From: Frigoribacterium sp. JB110
Lineage (GTDB): Bacteria; Actinomycetota; Actinomycetes; Actinomycetales; Microbacteriaceae
Reading direction: 5' to 3'
Assembly (NCBI RefSeq): GCF_900163665.1
Contig: NZ_FUIA01000020.1
Span: forward strand, 103,211 to 167,210
Length of the DNA: 64,000 nucleotides
Shown here: positions 54,815 through 63,731 of the stretch, in pieces
Numbering within the stretch: position 1 is the first letter of the stretch
Layout: the number at the start of each line of letters is the position of its first letter
The notes under the pieces: generated by a model
What the model was told of the DNA's origin: nothing
The model's input: only the letters and a program-made list of their open reading frames with translations
Database searches by the model: none
Position numbers and translations under genes: made by a program

Positions 54815-55634
54815 ACGGGGCGCCGAGCGCACGGGAGATCGCGCGGCCGGTCATCGTCAGCGCAGGCAGGACCGACTGCGGATCGACGCTGCCGCGGCGC
54901 AGCGCCACACCGACGGCGGCGACCACCCGGCTGCGGCGATCCTGCACGGGCACGGCGAGGGCGACGGCGCCCTCGGTGATGGACTCATCGACGAAGGCGT
55001 GCCCGTTGCCGCGCACCTCCGCCAGCGTCCTGCGCACTCGCTCGGGGTCCGTGATGGTGCGCGGGGTGTACGCCTGCAGCGGCCCGGCGAGGATGTGCTC
55101 GCGGAGCTCATCCGGCGCGTGCGCGAGAAGGATCAGACCAGTTGCGGTCGCGTGCAGCGGCCATCGTCCGCCGAGGCGTGTGAGCACGGGCGCACCGTGA
55201 CGCGAGCGGAGGGATTCGACGTAGACGACGTCGGTTCCCGCCATCACCGACAGGTGCACATCGCTGCCGACCGCTGAGTGCAGGTCGCCGAGGTACGGCA
55301 GCGCTGCCTCTCTCAGCTGCAGTCCCTTCGGCTCGAGCGAGCCCAGCTCGAGGATCCGCATGCCGATCGCGTAGTGTCCGTCCGCCCTGCGCTCGAGTGC
55401 ACCCCACTCACGCAGCTCGCGCACGAGGCGGTGTGCGGTGGGCAGCGTCAAGCCGGCGCGGCGGGAGATGTCGGTCAGCGACAGCACCACGTGCTGGGTG
55501 TCGAAGGCGTCGAGCACCGCGAGCACTCTGCCCGCGGCGGTCGGTCGATCCTCACCCGACGGCGCGCCGGAACCCGGCTCCTCGGCCGCGGAACCGCCTG
55601 TTCCGCGTGCCGGAGGGGAGGACGCGTCCGCCAT
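54804..55634 (-). CDS. IclR-family transcriptional regulator
   Basis: A 276-residue regulator with a disordered N-terminal extension (about 30 residues), a winged helix-turn-helix (about 32-95, [24 protein letters not shown]) and the IclR effector domain (about 110-270, ending in [25 protein letters not shown]). It lies downstream of, and on the same strand as, mftG and could control the mycofactocin-linked genes or an unrelated pathway; neither can be told from sequence. It converges on aroQ. Confidence 0.92.
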   Translation of the reverse strand: MADASSPPARGTGGSAAEEPGSGAPSGEDRPTAAGRVLAVLDAFDTQHVVLSLTDISRRAGLTLPTAHRLVRELREWGALERRADGHYAIGMRILELGSLEPKGLQLREAALPYLGDLHSAVGSDVHLSVMAGTDVVYVESLRSRHGAPVLTRLGGRWPLHATATGLILLAHAPDELREHILAGPLQAYTPRTITDPERVRRTLAEVRGNGHAFVDESITEGAVALAVPVQDRRSRVVAAVGVALRRGSVDPQSVLPALTMTGRAISRALGAPSTR

Positions 55635-55784
55635 GATCGACCTCGCAGTGCCCGCTCTGGTGTGGTGACCCCATTGTGTGTCACGCCTGCTCCCAGCGCG
55701 AGGCTCCGCTCTCGCGCCACGAGCCGGTACGACTGCTGCATCCGCGCAGCAGTCCGCTGACGGAGGGCCGGAGAAGGGGGGATC

Positions 55785-57353
55785 TCACGCGGTGCGCATC
55801 GCGCGGGCGATCGTCTCGCCCACGAGCACGGCGGATGCGGCGGGGCCGCGGGTGGGGGCGGCCGGCAGCAAGGAGGTATCGGCCACGCGCAGGCCGTCGA
55901 TGCCGAGCACGCGGCCGGCGCCGTCGGCCACCGTGCCCATCGGGGCGGTGGCGCAGGTGTGCACGGTGGTGCCGATGCCGGACGCGACCCAGGTGTCGAG
56001 GGCGCCGTCGTCGGCGAGCAGTCGAGCGCCTGGGGCGTCGTCGCTCTCCGCGACGACCGCGAACTCGCGCGACCGGATGAGATCGGCCGCCACGCGCACG
56101 GCGTGCCGGGCGATCCCACGGTCGCGTTCGTCGGCGAGGTAGCCGTACCGGATGAGCGGCGGCGCAGCCGGATCATCCGACTGCAGCGTGAGCGAGCCCC
56201 GCCCGGTCGCCGGGAGGTTCACCATCACGGGCAGCGCGTTCGGCGCCCCGATGCCCGGCACGATCTCGTCGAGCGGGCGGGCACCGACAAGCAGTTCGAA
56301 CGGCTCACCGGTGAGCGCCGATGCATGCAGTGCGGTGGGGAAGGGCGACCCGTCAGGGGCAGGAAGCGTCGTGCGAGGAGTCACCGAGAGCGTGATGCTG
56401 GCGTGGTCGGAGAGCGCCTGGCCCACGGGAAGGTCGGCGACGCACCGGATGCCGTGGGCGCGCAGATCGTCGGCGGGGCCGATGCCAGACAGCTGCAGCA
56501 GCTGCGGCGTGGCGATCGCCCCAGAGGCCAGCACGACCTCCTCACCTGTGAAGACCGTGCGGTCGCCGGCCACCGTCGCCTCGACACCGACTGCACGGCC
56601 GCTGCGCACGATGACGCGCATCACTGCGACCCCGCCGCGCACGTCGAGGTTCTCGCGGCTCAGCGCCGGCAGCAGGTACTGCATCGCGGGGCTGCGGCGC
56701 ACCCCGTCCGTGACGTTCTGCGGCACCGGGCCGACGCCACCGCCGCCTGGCGCGTTCTTGTCCGGATCGCTCGGAGATCCCGCGGCCAGGCACGCCGCCT
56801 CGAACGCCTGAGACACCGGATGTTCGGCCGCTCGGCGCACCGGGATCGGGCCGGATCCGCCGTGAATCTCGGTGTCGCCGTAGTCGACGTCGGTCTCCAT
56901 CGCGCGCAGCAGCGGCAGCGCGTTCTCCTCCGACCATGCGTCGCCGCCCGCTGCGGCCCATTCGGCGTGGTCGGCGGGGCGCGGCCGGACGAAGTATCCG
57001 CCGTTGACCGCGCCGCTGCCGCCGATGAGACGCCCTCTGACCACATCGTATTCCCGCTGCGGCATGTGTATGCCGGAAGCGGCATCTGGAGCCAACAGGG
57101 ACGCCCGATACGTCCAGCCCAACGCGTGCCCCGGCACGGACGCCGCCACCGTCGTGCCGTCGAGCGCTGCATCCGGCACCTCCGCCGGCGTGCGCGGGGC
57201 CGATCCCGCCTCGAGCAGCAGCACTCGCCTGGCGGGATCCTCGCTGAGCCTGGCCGCAAGCACCGCGCCGGCGGAGCCCCCGCCGACGATCACGACGTCG
57301 AAGCCGCGGGGCCCGTCTCCGGCCCGCGCCGCCGCCGACTGATCGTGAGGCAC
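55785..57353 (-). CDS. mftG: Mycofactocin-system GMC oxidoreductase MftG
   Basis: A 522-residue FAD enzyme of the glucose-methanol-choline family. The Rossmann dinucleotide motif VIVGGGSAGAVLAARLSED lies at about residues 20-39, the GMC signature around GRLIGGSGAVNGGYFVRP near 108-125, and the C-terminal HTCATAPMGTVAD with catalytic histidine near 470. The MftG assignment rests on its place next to mftR and the mftABC genes; MftG is known to help pass electrons from reduced mycofactocin toward respiration. It lies 3 bp downstream of mftR on the same strand. Confidence 0.85.
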   Translation of the reverse strand: MPHDQSAAARAGDGPRGFDVVIVGGGSAGAVLAARLSEDPARRVLLLEAGSAPRTPAEVPDAALDGTTVAASVPGHALGWTYRASLLAPDAASGIHMPQREYDVVRGRLIGGSGAVNGGYFVRPRPADHAEWAAAGGDAWSEENALPLLRAMETDVDYGDTEIHGGSGPIPVRRAAEHPVSQAFEAACLAAGSPSDPDKNAPGGGGVGPVPQNVTDGVRRSPAMQYLLPALSRENLDVRGGVAVMRVIVRSGRAVGVEATVAGDRTVFTGEEVVLASGAIATPQLLQLSGIGPADDLRAHGIRCVADLPVGQALSDHASITLSVTPRTTLPAPDGSPFPTALHASALTGEPFELLVGARPLDEIVPGIGAPNALPVMVNLPATGRGSLTLQSDDPAAPPLIRYGYLADERDRGIARHAVRVAADLIRSREFAVVAESDDAPGARLLADDGALDTWVASGIGTTVHTCATAPMGTVADGAGRVLGIDGLRVADTSLLPAAPTRGPAASAVLVGETIARAMRTA

Positions 57354-57356
57354 GAC

Positions 57357-57983
57357 CTACCTCTCGCCGCCTCGATCATCCGGAGCGTCGCCGAACACGA
57401 TGCTCATCTCGTCGAATCCTTCGCGGATGAGGTCGGTGAGCACCGCGTCAGGGTCGCCGAGCCAGTGCTGGTAGGCGGCCAGCGAGATGCCGAGGCAGGC
57501 GCGTGCCAGTGCCTCGGCGCCGACAGAGCGCGGCGGAAGGCCGAGGCGCTCGGCGACGAAGTCGGCCACGACGCGGCGCCACGACTCGTAGCGCAGCGCC
57601 GAGTGGGCGACCAGCGTCGGCGTCTCGAGCAGCACCGCCATCCGGAGCCTGTGCTGCGGCAGCGTGTCGGCCGGGAACGAGTTGAACTCGACGACGGCCT
57701 CGCGCAGCGCGACGGCCAGCGGCGCGTCGCGCGGCACCTCGGCCAGGTGCGCCCGCATCCGTTGCAGCAGCGCATCGAAGTCGCCCCACGGCAGGTCGTT
57801 CTTCGACGAGAAGTAGCGGAAGAACGTGCGTCGTCCGATGCCGGCCGCCGTGGCGATGTCATCGACCGTGACGGCGTCGAAGCCGCGCTCGAGGATCAGC
57901 GACAGCCCGATCTCGCCGAGCTCGGCGGCACTCGTGGCACGCGCCCTGCCCGGACGCGCCGCGATGGATGGCATCGAATTCAT
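57357..57983 (-). CDS. mftR: Mycofactocin-system TetR regulator MftR
   Basis: A 208-residue TetR-family repressor with the N-terminal helix-turn-helix FDAVTVDDIATAAGIGRRTF followed by FRYFSSKNDLPWGDF, a pattern characteristic of MftR, and a helical ligand domain. ATG 57983 is preferred over ATG 58007 because GAAGAGGGG precedes it. It is divergent from mftA, with an imperfect palindrome between them. MftR homologues bind acyl-CoA and repress the mft genes. Confidence 0.9.
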   Translation of the reverse strand: MNSMPSIAARPGRARATSAAELGEIGLSLILERGFDAVTVDDIATAAGIGRRTFFRYFSSKNDLPWGDFDALLQRMRAHLAEVPRDAPLAVALREAVVEFNSFPADTLPQHRLRMAVLLETPTLVAHSALRYESWRRVVADFVAERLGLPPRSVGAEALARACLGISLAAYQHWLGDPDAVLTDLIREGFDEMSIVFGDAPDDRGGER

Positions 57984-58024
57984 GCGACCCCTCTTCCCAT
58001 TCGGCACCCAGTGCCATTAGCATC

Positions 58025-58048
58025 GCGAGCACGGTCCGACGTGATCGC
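58025..58048. promoter_or_regulatory. Candidate MftR operator
   Basis: GCGAGCACG (58025-58033) and CGTGATCGC (58040-58048), an inverted repeat with 8 of 9 matching positions and a 6-bp spacer, in the mftR-mftA intergenic region. Confidence 0.4.
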
Positions 58049-58167
58049 TAGCACCGACAGTAGCCCTCATCGGCACGAGTCGATCAGCGATTCCGTCAGA
58101 GCGCAACGGATCTCCGCCGACGAGGGCGGGACGAGGTCGCCAATGGGGGCGACGAAGGAGGAACACC

Positions 58168-58278
58168 ATGACCACTGTTCGCAAGCTCCGTGACAACGCG
58201 CCGGAGGAGACGGAAGTCGTCGAGGCAGAGTCGCTCGTCGAAGAGGTCTCCATCGACGGCATGTGCGGCGTGTACTGA
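58168..58278 (+). CDS. mftA: Mycofactocin precursor peptide MftA
   Basis: A 36-residue peptide ending in the diagnostic IDGMCGVY. MftC decarboxylates and cross-links the terminal Val-Tyr, from which the redox cofactor is built. The leader is acidic (EETEVVEAESLVEEVS), as usual. The start ATG follows GGAGG at good spacing. mftB begins two bases after the stop. The gene is short enough to be missed by automatic callers. Confidence 0.97.
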   Translation: MTTVRKLRDNAPEETEVVEAESLVEEVSIDGMCGVY

Positions 58279-58280
58279 TC

Positions 58281-58556
58281 ATGACCGCGTTCGACGCCGA
58301 CCGGCCGTGGCGCCTGCATCCGCAGGTCGCTGTGCGCCCTGAGTCGTTCGGCGCGCTGCTGTATCACTTCGGAACGCGCAAGCTGTCGTTCCTGAAGGAC
58401 CGCACGCTGCTCGACGTGGTCAGGACGCTGGGCGACCACGCCAGTGTCCGCGAGGCCATCGAGGCCCAGGGCGTGCCAGCGGCGTCGACCGCGCCCTACG
58501 TCGGTGCGGTGCGGACACTTGCCGATTCGAACATGATTCAGGAGCGTGACGTATGA
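58281..58556 (+). CDS. mftB: Mycofactocin precursor-recognition protein MftB
   Basis: A 91-residue PqqD-like (RRE) peptide chaperone that binds the MftA leader and presents it to MftC. The sequence begins MTAFDADRPWRLHPQVAVRPESFGALLYHF in the family pattern and contains LSFLKDRTLLDVV in the winged-helix part. ATG 58281 lies 2 bp after mftA, and its stop overlaps the mftC ATG (58553), so mftABC are tightly coupled. Confidence 0.94.
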   Translation: MTAFDADRPWRLHPQVAVRPESFGALLYHFGTRKLSFLKDRTLLDVVRTLGDHASVREAIEAQGVPAASTAPYVGAVRTLADSNMIQERDV

Positions 58557-60028
58557 CACTTGTGGACGCGACCCCGACATCCGGAACCGAATCTCCGCCG
58601 AAGCCGATGCGGCTCGTCGACCACTTCGAGTACGGGCTCGACGCACCGATCTGCCTCACCTGGGAGCTCACGTACGCCTGCAACCTGTCGTGCCTGCACT
58701 GCCTGTCGAGCTCGGGTCGTCGCGATCCGCGTGAGCTGTCGACCGCGGAGTGCAAGGAGATCATCGACGAGCTCGAACGGATGCAGGTGTTCTACGTGAA
58801 CATCGGCGGCGGCGAGCCCACCGTCCGGCCCGACTTCTGGGAACTCATCGACTACGCCACCGCCCACAGCGTCGGCGTGAAGTTCTCGACGAACGGCGTG
58901 AAGATCACACCGGATCGCGCGGCCGAGCTCGCGAAGAACGACTACGTCGACGTGCAGGTCTCGCTCGACGGGGCCACGGCCGAGGTGAACGACTGGATCC
59001 GAGGGCCCAACTCCTACGAGATGGCGCTGCAGGCGATGGCGAACATGCAGGCGGCCGGGATGAAGAACTTCAAGCTCTCGGTGGTGTGCACCAAGCAGAA
59101 CATTCCGCAGCTCGATCAGTTCAAGGAGATCGCCGACCGCTACGGCGCCCAGCTGCGGCTGACCCGCCTGCGCCCCTCCGGCCGCGCCGCCGACGTGTGG
59201 GACGAGCTGCATCCGCTGCCCGAGCAGCAGAAGGTGCTGTTCGACTGGCTCGTCGCCCACGACGGCGAGGTGCTCACGGGCGACTCGTTCTTCCATCTGG
59301 CCGCATACGGTCAGGAGCTCGAGGGCCTCAACCTGTGCGGCGCCGGCCGTGTCGTGTGTCTGATCGACCCGATCGGCGACGTGTACGCCTGCCCGTTCGC
59401 GATCCACGACGAGTTCCTCGCCGGCAGCGTGCGTGAGCCGGGCGGATTCAAAGAGGTCTGGCAGCAGTCCGAGCTGTTCACCCGGCTGCGCGAGCCGCAG
59501 TCGGGCGGGGCGTGCTCGTCGTGCCAGTTCTTCGATTCGTGCAAGGGCGGGTGCATGGCGGCGAAGTTCTTCACCGGCCTGCCGCTGGACGGCCCCGACC
59601 CCGAATGCGTGATCGGGCACGGCGAGACCGCCCTCAAGGACATGAAGGGCGACAAGCCGAAGCCCAGCGGCGACCACTCGCACCGCACGACGCCGCCGCG
59701 CCCCCGCCAGGGGCCCGCGCCGAGCGGTATGGGGCCGGTGCGCGTGACGCTCTCGGCCACCCGGCCGGATGCCCCGCCGACATCGGCGTGCGACGAGAGC
59801 CCGATTGCCGGTCTCACCCCCGCGCGTCTGTCTGGGCGGCGCTCCGGCGGTCCGCAGGCACCGCCGGTATCGGACTGTGATGAGAGTCCGCTCGCCGGGT
59901 TCGCCGCGGAGCTCGCGGCGCGTGCGGGCGCGGAGCAACCCGGCCCTGCCGAATCCGGCGGGGGAGTCGGAGTATCCGGATGCGGGTGCGGTTCCGCCGA
60001 TGAGGGGGGCTGCTGCTCGACAGGATGA
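58553..60028 (+). CDS. mftC: Mycofactocin radical SAM maturase MftC, with unusual C-terminal tail
   Basis: A 491-residue radical-SAM/SPASM enzyme that modifies the Val-Tyr end of MftA. The [4Fe-4S]-SAM cysteines are C43, C47 and C50 (CNLSCLHC); SPASM cysteines follow in CGAGRVVCLIDPIGDVYACPF and CSSCQFFDSCKGGCMA. After about residue 364 comes a ~128-residue proline-rich tail containing two copies of CDESP(I/L)AG(L/F) (C413 and C442) and a final GCGCGSADEGGCCSTG. This tail is absent from the core family and may come from fusion or from low-complexity growth. Confidence 0.93.
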   Translation: MTLVDATPTSGTESPPKPMRLVDHFEYGLDAPICLTWELTYACNLSCLHCLSSSGRRDPRELSTAECKEIIDELERMQVFYVNIGGGEPTVRPDFWELIDYATAHSVGVKFSTNGVKITPDRAAELAKNDYVDVQVSLDGATAEVNDWIRGPNSYEMALQAMANMQAAGMKNFKLSVVCTKQNIPQLDQFKEIADRYGAQLRLTRLRPSGRAADVWDELHPLPEQQKVLFDWLVAHDGEVLTGDSFFHLAAYGQELEGLNLCGAGRVVCLIDPIGDVYACPFAIHDEFLAGSVREPGGFKEVWQQSELFTRLREPQSGGACSSCQFFDSCKGGCMAAKFFTGLPLDGPDPECVIGHGETALKDMKGDKPKPSGDHSHRTTPPRPRQGPAPSGMGPVRVTLSATRPDAPPTSACDESPIAGLTPARLSGRRSGGPQAPPVSDCDESPLAGFAAELAARAGAEQPGPAESGGGVGVSGCGCGSADEGGCCSTG

Positions 60029-60032
60029 GCAC

Positions 60033-60062
60033 GGAAGGGCGTCGCGTGAGCGGCGCCCTTCC
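60033..60062 (+). terminator. Hairpin after mftC
   Basis: GGAAGGGCG-T-CGC pairs with GCG-GCGCCCTTCC a few bases after the mftC stop, followed by TGCGTTT. A plausible terminator or attenuator between mftABC and the dehydrogenase genes. Confidence 0.6.
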
Positions 60063-60164
60063 TGCGTTTCCCGGGCCGGAAGGCCCGCCAAGCGGGGAGG
60101 AACAACCGAAGCGCCGGACGCACCGGCGCCATGCGCGCAACGAGGCGTGCGGAAGGAGTTCACA

Positions 60165-61004
60165 ATGGGACAGCTGGACGGCAAGGTCGCGCTGATCACC
60201 GGCGCAGCACGAGGACAGGGCCGGTCGCACGCGGTGAGGCTGGCACAGGAGGGCGCCGACATCATCGCCGTGGATTTCATAGGCGACGTCGATTCGGTGA
60301 AGTCGTACTACGAGCTGGCGACGGCTGCCGACTTCGATGAGACGGTGCGGCAGGTCGAGGCGCTCGACCGGCGCATCGTGAGGTCGACCGCGGATGTGCG
60401 CAGCATCGACGCGCTCACGGCGGATGTCGATGCCGCGGTGGCCGAACTCGGGCGGCTCGACATCGTGGTGGCGAATGCGGGCATCTTCACGTTCGGAGAC
60501 GCGACGCACGAGGTCGCCGAGCAGGCGTGGCAGGACCTGATGGACATCAACGTGACCGGCGTCTGGCACACCTACAAGGCCGCGGCCGAGCATCTGATCG
60601 CCTCAGGCGCGGGCGGATCGGTGATCATCATCTCGTCTCTCGCCGGGTTCAAGGGTCTCGCGAACGTGGCCGCCTACACCACGACCAAGCACGGCATCGT
60701 CGGCCTCATGAAGGTGCTCGCCAACGAGCTCGGGCCGCACGGCATCCGGGTCAATACGATCCATCCGAACTCGATCGACACGCCCATGGTGAAGAACAGC
60801 GCGACATACGGCCTGTTCCGACCGGATCTCGATGATCCGAAGGCAGAGGACGCGGAGGCTGCCTTCGCCGGGCTGAACCCGTTCGGCAAAGCGTGGATCG
60901 AACCGATCCACGTCTCCAACGCGGTCGCATGGCTGGCGTCTGACCAGTCCTACTACGTCTCCGGCGGCCAGATCCCGGTCGACGGCGCCGCCGCCGTCCA
61001 GTGA
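60165..61004 (+). CDS. Mycofactocin-coupled SDR family oxidoreductase 1
   Basis: A 279-residue short-chain dehydrogenase with the mycofactocin-type N-terminus KVALITGAARGQGRSHAVRL and EGADIIAVD, the family-specific ETVRQVEALDRRI insertion (about 56-69, here preceded by a longer SVKSYYELATA segment) and the catalytic S-Y-K set (ISSLAGF, then YTTTK). Members use tightly held NAD and need mycofactocin to recycle it. ATG 60165 follows GGAAGGAG. First of three related genes in a row. Confidence 0.92.
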   Translation: MGQLDGKVALITGAARGQGRSHAVRLAQEGADIIAVDFIGDVDSVKSYYELATAADFDETVRQVEALDRRIVRSTADVRSIDALTADVDAAVAELGRLDIVVANAGIFTFGDATHEVAEQAWQDLMDINVTGVWHTYKAAAEHLIASGAGGSVIIISSLAGFKGLANVAAYTTTKHGIVGLMKVLANELGPHGIRVNTIHPNSIDTPMVKNSATYGLFRPDLDDPKAEDAEAAFAGLNPFGKAWIEPIHVSNAVAWLASDQSYYVSGGQIPVDGAAAVQ

Positions 61005-61019
61005 GGAAGGAGAGTCATC

Positions 61020-61829
61020 ATGGCAGGAAGAGTTGAAGGAAAAGTCGCATTCATCACGGGCGCGGCGCGGGGGCAGGGACGCTCTCACGCACTGCGCCTG
61101 GCAGAGGAAGGCGCCGACATCATCGCGGTCGACGTGTGCGAGGCGGTGCCGGGCACACCATACGCCGGCGCGACGCCGGAGGATCTCGCCGAGACAGTGC
61201 GCCAGGTTGAGGCGCTGGATCGCCGGATCGTCGCGGAGCAGGCCGACGTGCGCGATCTGGACCGACTGCACGAGGTGGTCTCGCGCGGCGTCGCAGAGCT
61301 GGGGCGACTCGACATCGTCGTCGCCAACGCGGGCATCGACATCCTGGGCAGCTGGCGGGACATCACACCGCAGATCATGCGCGACACGATCGACATCAAC
61401 CTGATCGGCGTGTGGAACACCGTGATGGCGTCCGTGGAGCACCTCGTGGACGGCGGCGGAGGGTCGGTCGTCATGACCAGCTCGGCGAACGGGCTGAAGG
61501 CTGGTCCGTTCAACATCGCGTACAACGCGTCGAAGTACGGCGTCGTCGCGCTGATGAAGTCCTTCGCGATGGAGCTGGCGAAGGAGAAGGTCCGGGTCAA
61601 CAGTGTGCATCCGGGCGCAGTCGATACGCCGATGGCGCAGGGCGCGATGCCGATGTTCGATGAGTTCGAGCGTGAGAACCCCGATCTCACCGGCATGTTC
61701 ACGCAGTGGATTCCGGGTGTGATGCCGCCGCGGGAGATCTCGAACGCCGTGCTGTTCCTGGCATCGGATGAGTCGACATGGGTGACCGGATCGACGTACG
61801 CCGTAGACGGCGGGCTGTCGAGCTACTGA
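61020..61829 (+). CDS. Mycofactocin-coupled SDR family oxidoreductase 2
   Basis: A 269-residue paralogue: MAGRVEGKVAFITGAARGQG at the start, ETVRQVEALDRRI insertion, and catalytic S and YNASK. It begins 16 bp after the first SDR and after AGGAAGGAGAG, so the two are probably one transcript. The substrate-binding part differs from the neighbours (MFDEFERENPDLTGMFTQWI region near residue 215), suggesting a different alcohol substrate. Confidence 0.93.
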   Translation: MAGRVEGKVAFITGAARGQGRSHALRLAEEGADIIAVDVCEAVPGTPYAGATPEDLAETVRQVEALDRRIVAEQADVRDLDRLHEVVSRGVAELGRLDIVVANAGIDILGSWRDITPQIMRDTIDINLIGVWNTVMASVEHLVDGGGGSVVMTSSANGLKAGPFNIAYNASKYGVVALMKSFAMELAKEKVRVNSVHPGAVDTPMAQGAMPMFDEFERENPDLTGMFTQWIPGVMPPREISNAVLFLASDESTWVTGSTYAVDGGLSSY

Positions 61830-61865
61830 GCCGGGGGCGAGACGTCGAAGAGGGTGACGGGGGTG

Positions 61866-61885
61866 CCGCGGTCACGTGACCGCGG
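61866..61885. promoter_or_regulatory. 20-bp perfect palindrome between SDR 2 and SDR 3
   Basis: CCGCGGTCACGTGACCGCGG, a perfect palindrome 37 bp after the SDR 2 stop. It may be an operator for a separate SDR 3 promoter or a small terminator hairpin. Confidence 0.5.
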
Positions 61886-61983
61886 TAAGACATGTCGCGG
61901 AGTGCTCCAAGATCGACGGTTTCGAGCAGGTTGCGGCAGATGAGCCGGCGCCGGATGGGCGGCCGGAGGAGAGGAGGGCCATC

Positions 61984-62817
61984 ATGGCCGGAAGAGTTGA
62001 GGGAAAGGTCGCGTTCATCACGGGCGCGGCTCGCGGGCAGGGACGCTCGCACGCGGTGCGGCTCGCGCAGGAGGGAGCCGACATCATCGCAGTCGACATC
62101 TGTGAGGAGATTCCGTACAACGCGCACACTGGTGCGACCCAGGCGGATCTCGCCGAGACGGTGCGGCAGGTCGAGGCGCTGGACAGGAGGATCATCGCGA
62201 AGAAAGCGGATGTGCGCGACTTCGCCGCACTGAAGGCGGCGGTCGACGAAGGCGTCGCCGAGCTCGGCAGGCTCGACATCGTCAGCGCGAACGCCGGCGT
62301 CGCGGGAACTCCGAACCGCACGGAGGACATGCCGGAGGACGAGTGGACCACGATGATCGACATCAATCTGTCGGGCGTCTGGCACAGCGTGAAGGCGGCG
62401 ATTCCGCACATCAAGGCGGGCGGGAACGGCGGCTCGATCGTGCTGACAAGTTCGGAGGCCGGCATCCGCGGCTACGCGAACATGGCGCATTACGTCTCGG
62501 CGAAGCACGGCCTGGTCGGCATGATGCGCACGCTCGCGATGGAGCTGGCACCGGACAGCATCCGGGTCAACAGCATCCATCCGACGCAGGTCGACACCGA
62601 CATGATCCAGAATCAGACGATCTACTCGCTGTTCACCGGGAAGGCGGACGCCACGAAGGAGGAGTTCGCCGAATCGTCGGGGCGCGTCATCCCGCTGCCG
62701 ATCCCGTGGGTCGAGTCGGTCGACATCTCCAACGCCCTGCTGTTCCTCTCCTCGGACGAGGCGCGCTACATCACGGGAGTGCCGCTGCCCGTCGACGCCG
62801 GGAACCAGTTGACGTGA
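61984..62817 (+). CDS. Mycofactocin-coupled SDR family oxidoreductase 3
   Basis: A 277-residue third paralogue with an N-terminus nearly identical to SDR 2 (MAGRVEGKVAFITGAARGQG), ETVRQVEALDRRI insertion, and catalytic S and YVSAK. The C-terminal lid (IYSLFTGKADATKEEFAESS) is closer to SDR 1. A 154-bp gap with a perfect palindrome separates it from SDR 2. Its stop overlaps the GTG of the AAA+ gene (GTGA), tying the ATPase to this dehydrogenase. Confidence 0.93.
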   Translation: MAGRVEGKVAFITGAARGQGRSHAVRLAQEGADIIAVDICEEIPYNAHTGATQADLAETVRQVEALDRRIIAKKADVRDFAALKAAVDEGVAELGRLDIVSANAGVAGTPNRTEDMPEDEWTTMIDINLSGVWHSVKAAIPHIKAGGNGGSIVLTSSEAGIRGYANMAHYVSAKHGLVGMMRTLAMELAPDSIRVNSIHPTQVDTDMIQNQTIYSLFTGKADATKEEFAESSGRVIPLPIPWVESVDISNALLFLSSDEARYITGVPLPVDAGNQLT

Positions 62818-63731
62818 CGACCGCAGGAGAGATCACGGCGGGCGCCAGGGAGCGGATCGCCGCACACCTCGTCGGTCGCGAGCGGGAGCTGGAGCTCACG
62901 CTCGCGGCCGTGGCTGCAGGGCGCGACATCGTGCTCGAGGGGCCGCCGGGAACCAGCAAGACCACGATCCTGCAGGCGATCACCGGTGAGTGGGGCATTC
63001 CGCTCGTGTTCGTCGAAGGCAACGCCGACCTCACGCCGGCGAAGCTCGTCGGCCACCACAACCCGGCGCGCGTGCTCCGCGAGGACTACAGCGCGGACAA
63101 CTTCGTCGAGGGCCCGCTGGTCGAGGCGATGCGCACGGGCGGGTTCCTCTACATCGAGGAGTTCAACCGCGCACCAGAGGACACACTCAACACGCTGCTC
63201 ACCGCGATGGCCGACCGATCGATCGCGGTGCCGCGCGTCGGCACCATCGCGGCGCTGCCGACCTTCCGTGTGGTCGCCTCGATGAACCCGTACGACAACG
63301 TCGGCACGACGCGCCTGTCGACCAGCATGCATGACCGGCTCAACCGTCTTGAGATCAGCTACCAGGACGAGCAGGCTGAGCACGGCATCGTCGCGCTGCG
63401 GACCGGGGCGGAGGGGGAGTTCGGGGAGCGGCTCATCGCCGACGCCGTGGCCGTCGCCCGCGCGACCAGACGGCATCCGGATGTCCGCCAGGGGTCGAGC
63501 GTGCGCGGAGCGATCGACTGCACCATGATCGCGCTGGAGCTGGCCGGTCTGCGCGGCATCGCCGGTGCGGACGCCGAGGAGTATCCGGAGCTCGTGCACG
63601 ATGCGATGATCGTGTCGCTGTCTGGCCGCATCCACGTCGACGAGGCTGCCGAGACGACGCCGGAGCGCGTGCTGCGCGAGATCTGGGAGGACCGTTTCAT
63701 CCTGGAGCCGCGCGCCGCCGCGCCCGGATGA
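62814..63731 (+). CDS. MoxR-type AAA+ ATPase linked to the mycofactocin locus
   Basis: A 305-residue AAA+ protein with Walker A GPPGTSKT (43-50), Walker B FLYIEEFNRAPEDT, sensor 1 ASMNPYD and an arginine-finger region (RLSTSMHDRL). It matches MoxR-type ATPases, which usually work with a von Willebrand A protein to mature or activate metalloenzymes and dehydrogenases. The GTG start overlaps SDR 3, so coupling is strong. No VWA gene is visible before the window ends; only a 31-codon frame (63728-63823) begins at the stop. Confidence 0.88.
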   Translation: MTTAGEITAGARERIAAHLVGRERELELTLAAVAAGRDIVLEGPPGTSKTTILQAITGEWGIPLVFVEGNADLTPAKLVGHHNPARVLREDYSADNFVEGPLVEAMRTGGFLYIEEFNRAPEDTLNTLLTAMADRSIAVPRVGTIAALPTFRVVASMNPYDNVGTTRLSTSMHDRLNRLEISYQDEQAEHGIVALRTGAEGEFGERLIADAVAVARATRRHPDVRQGSSVRGAIDCTMIALELAGLRGIAGADAEEYPELVHDAMIVSLSGRIHVDEAAETTPERVLREIWEDRFILEPRAAAPG

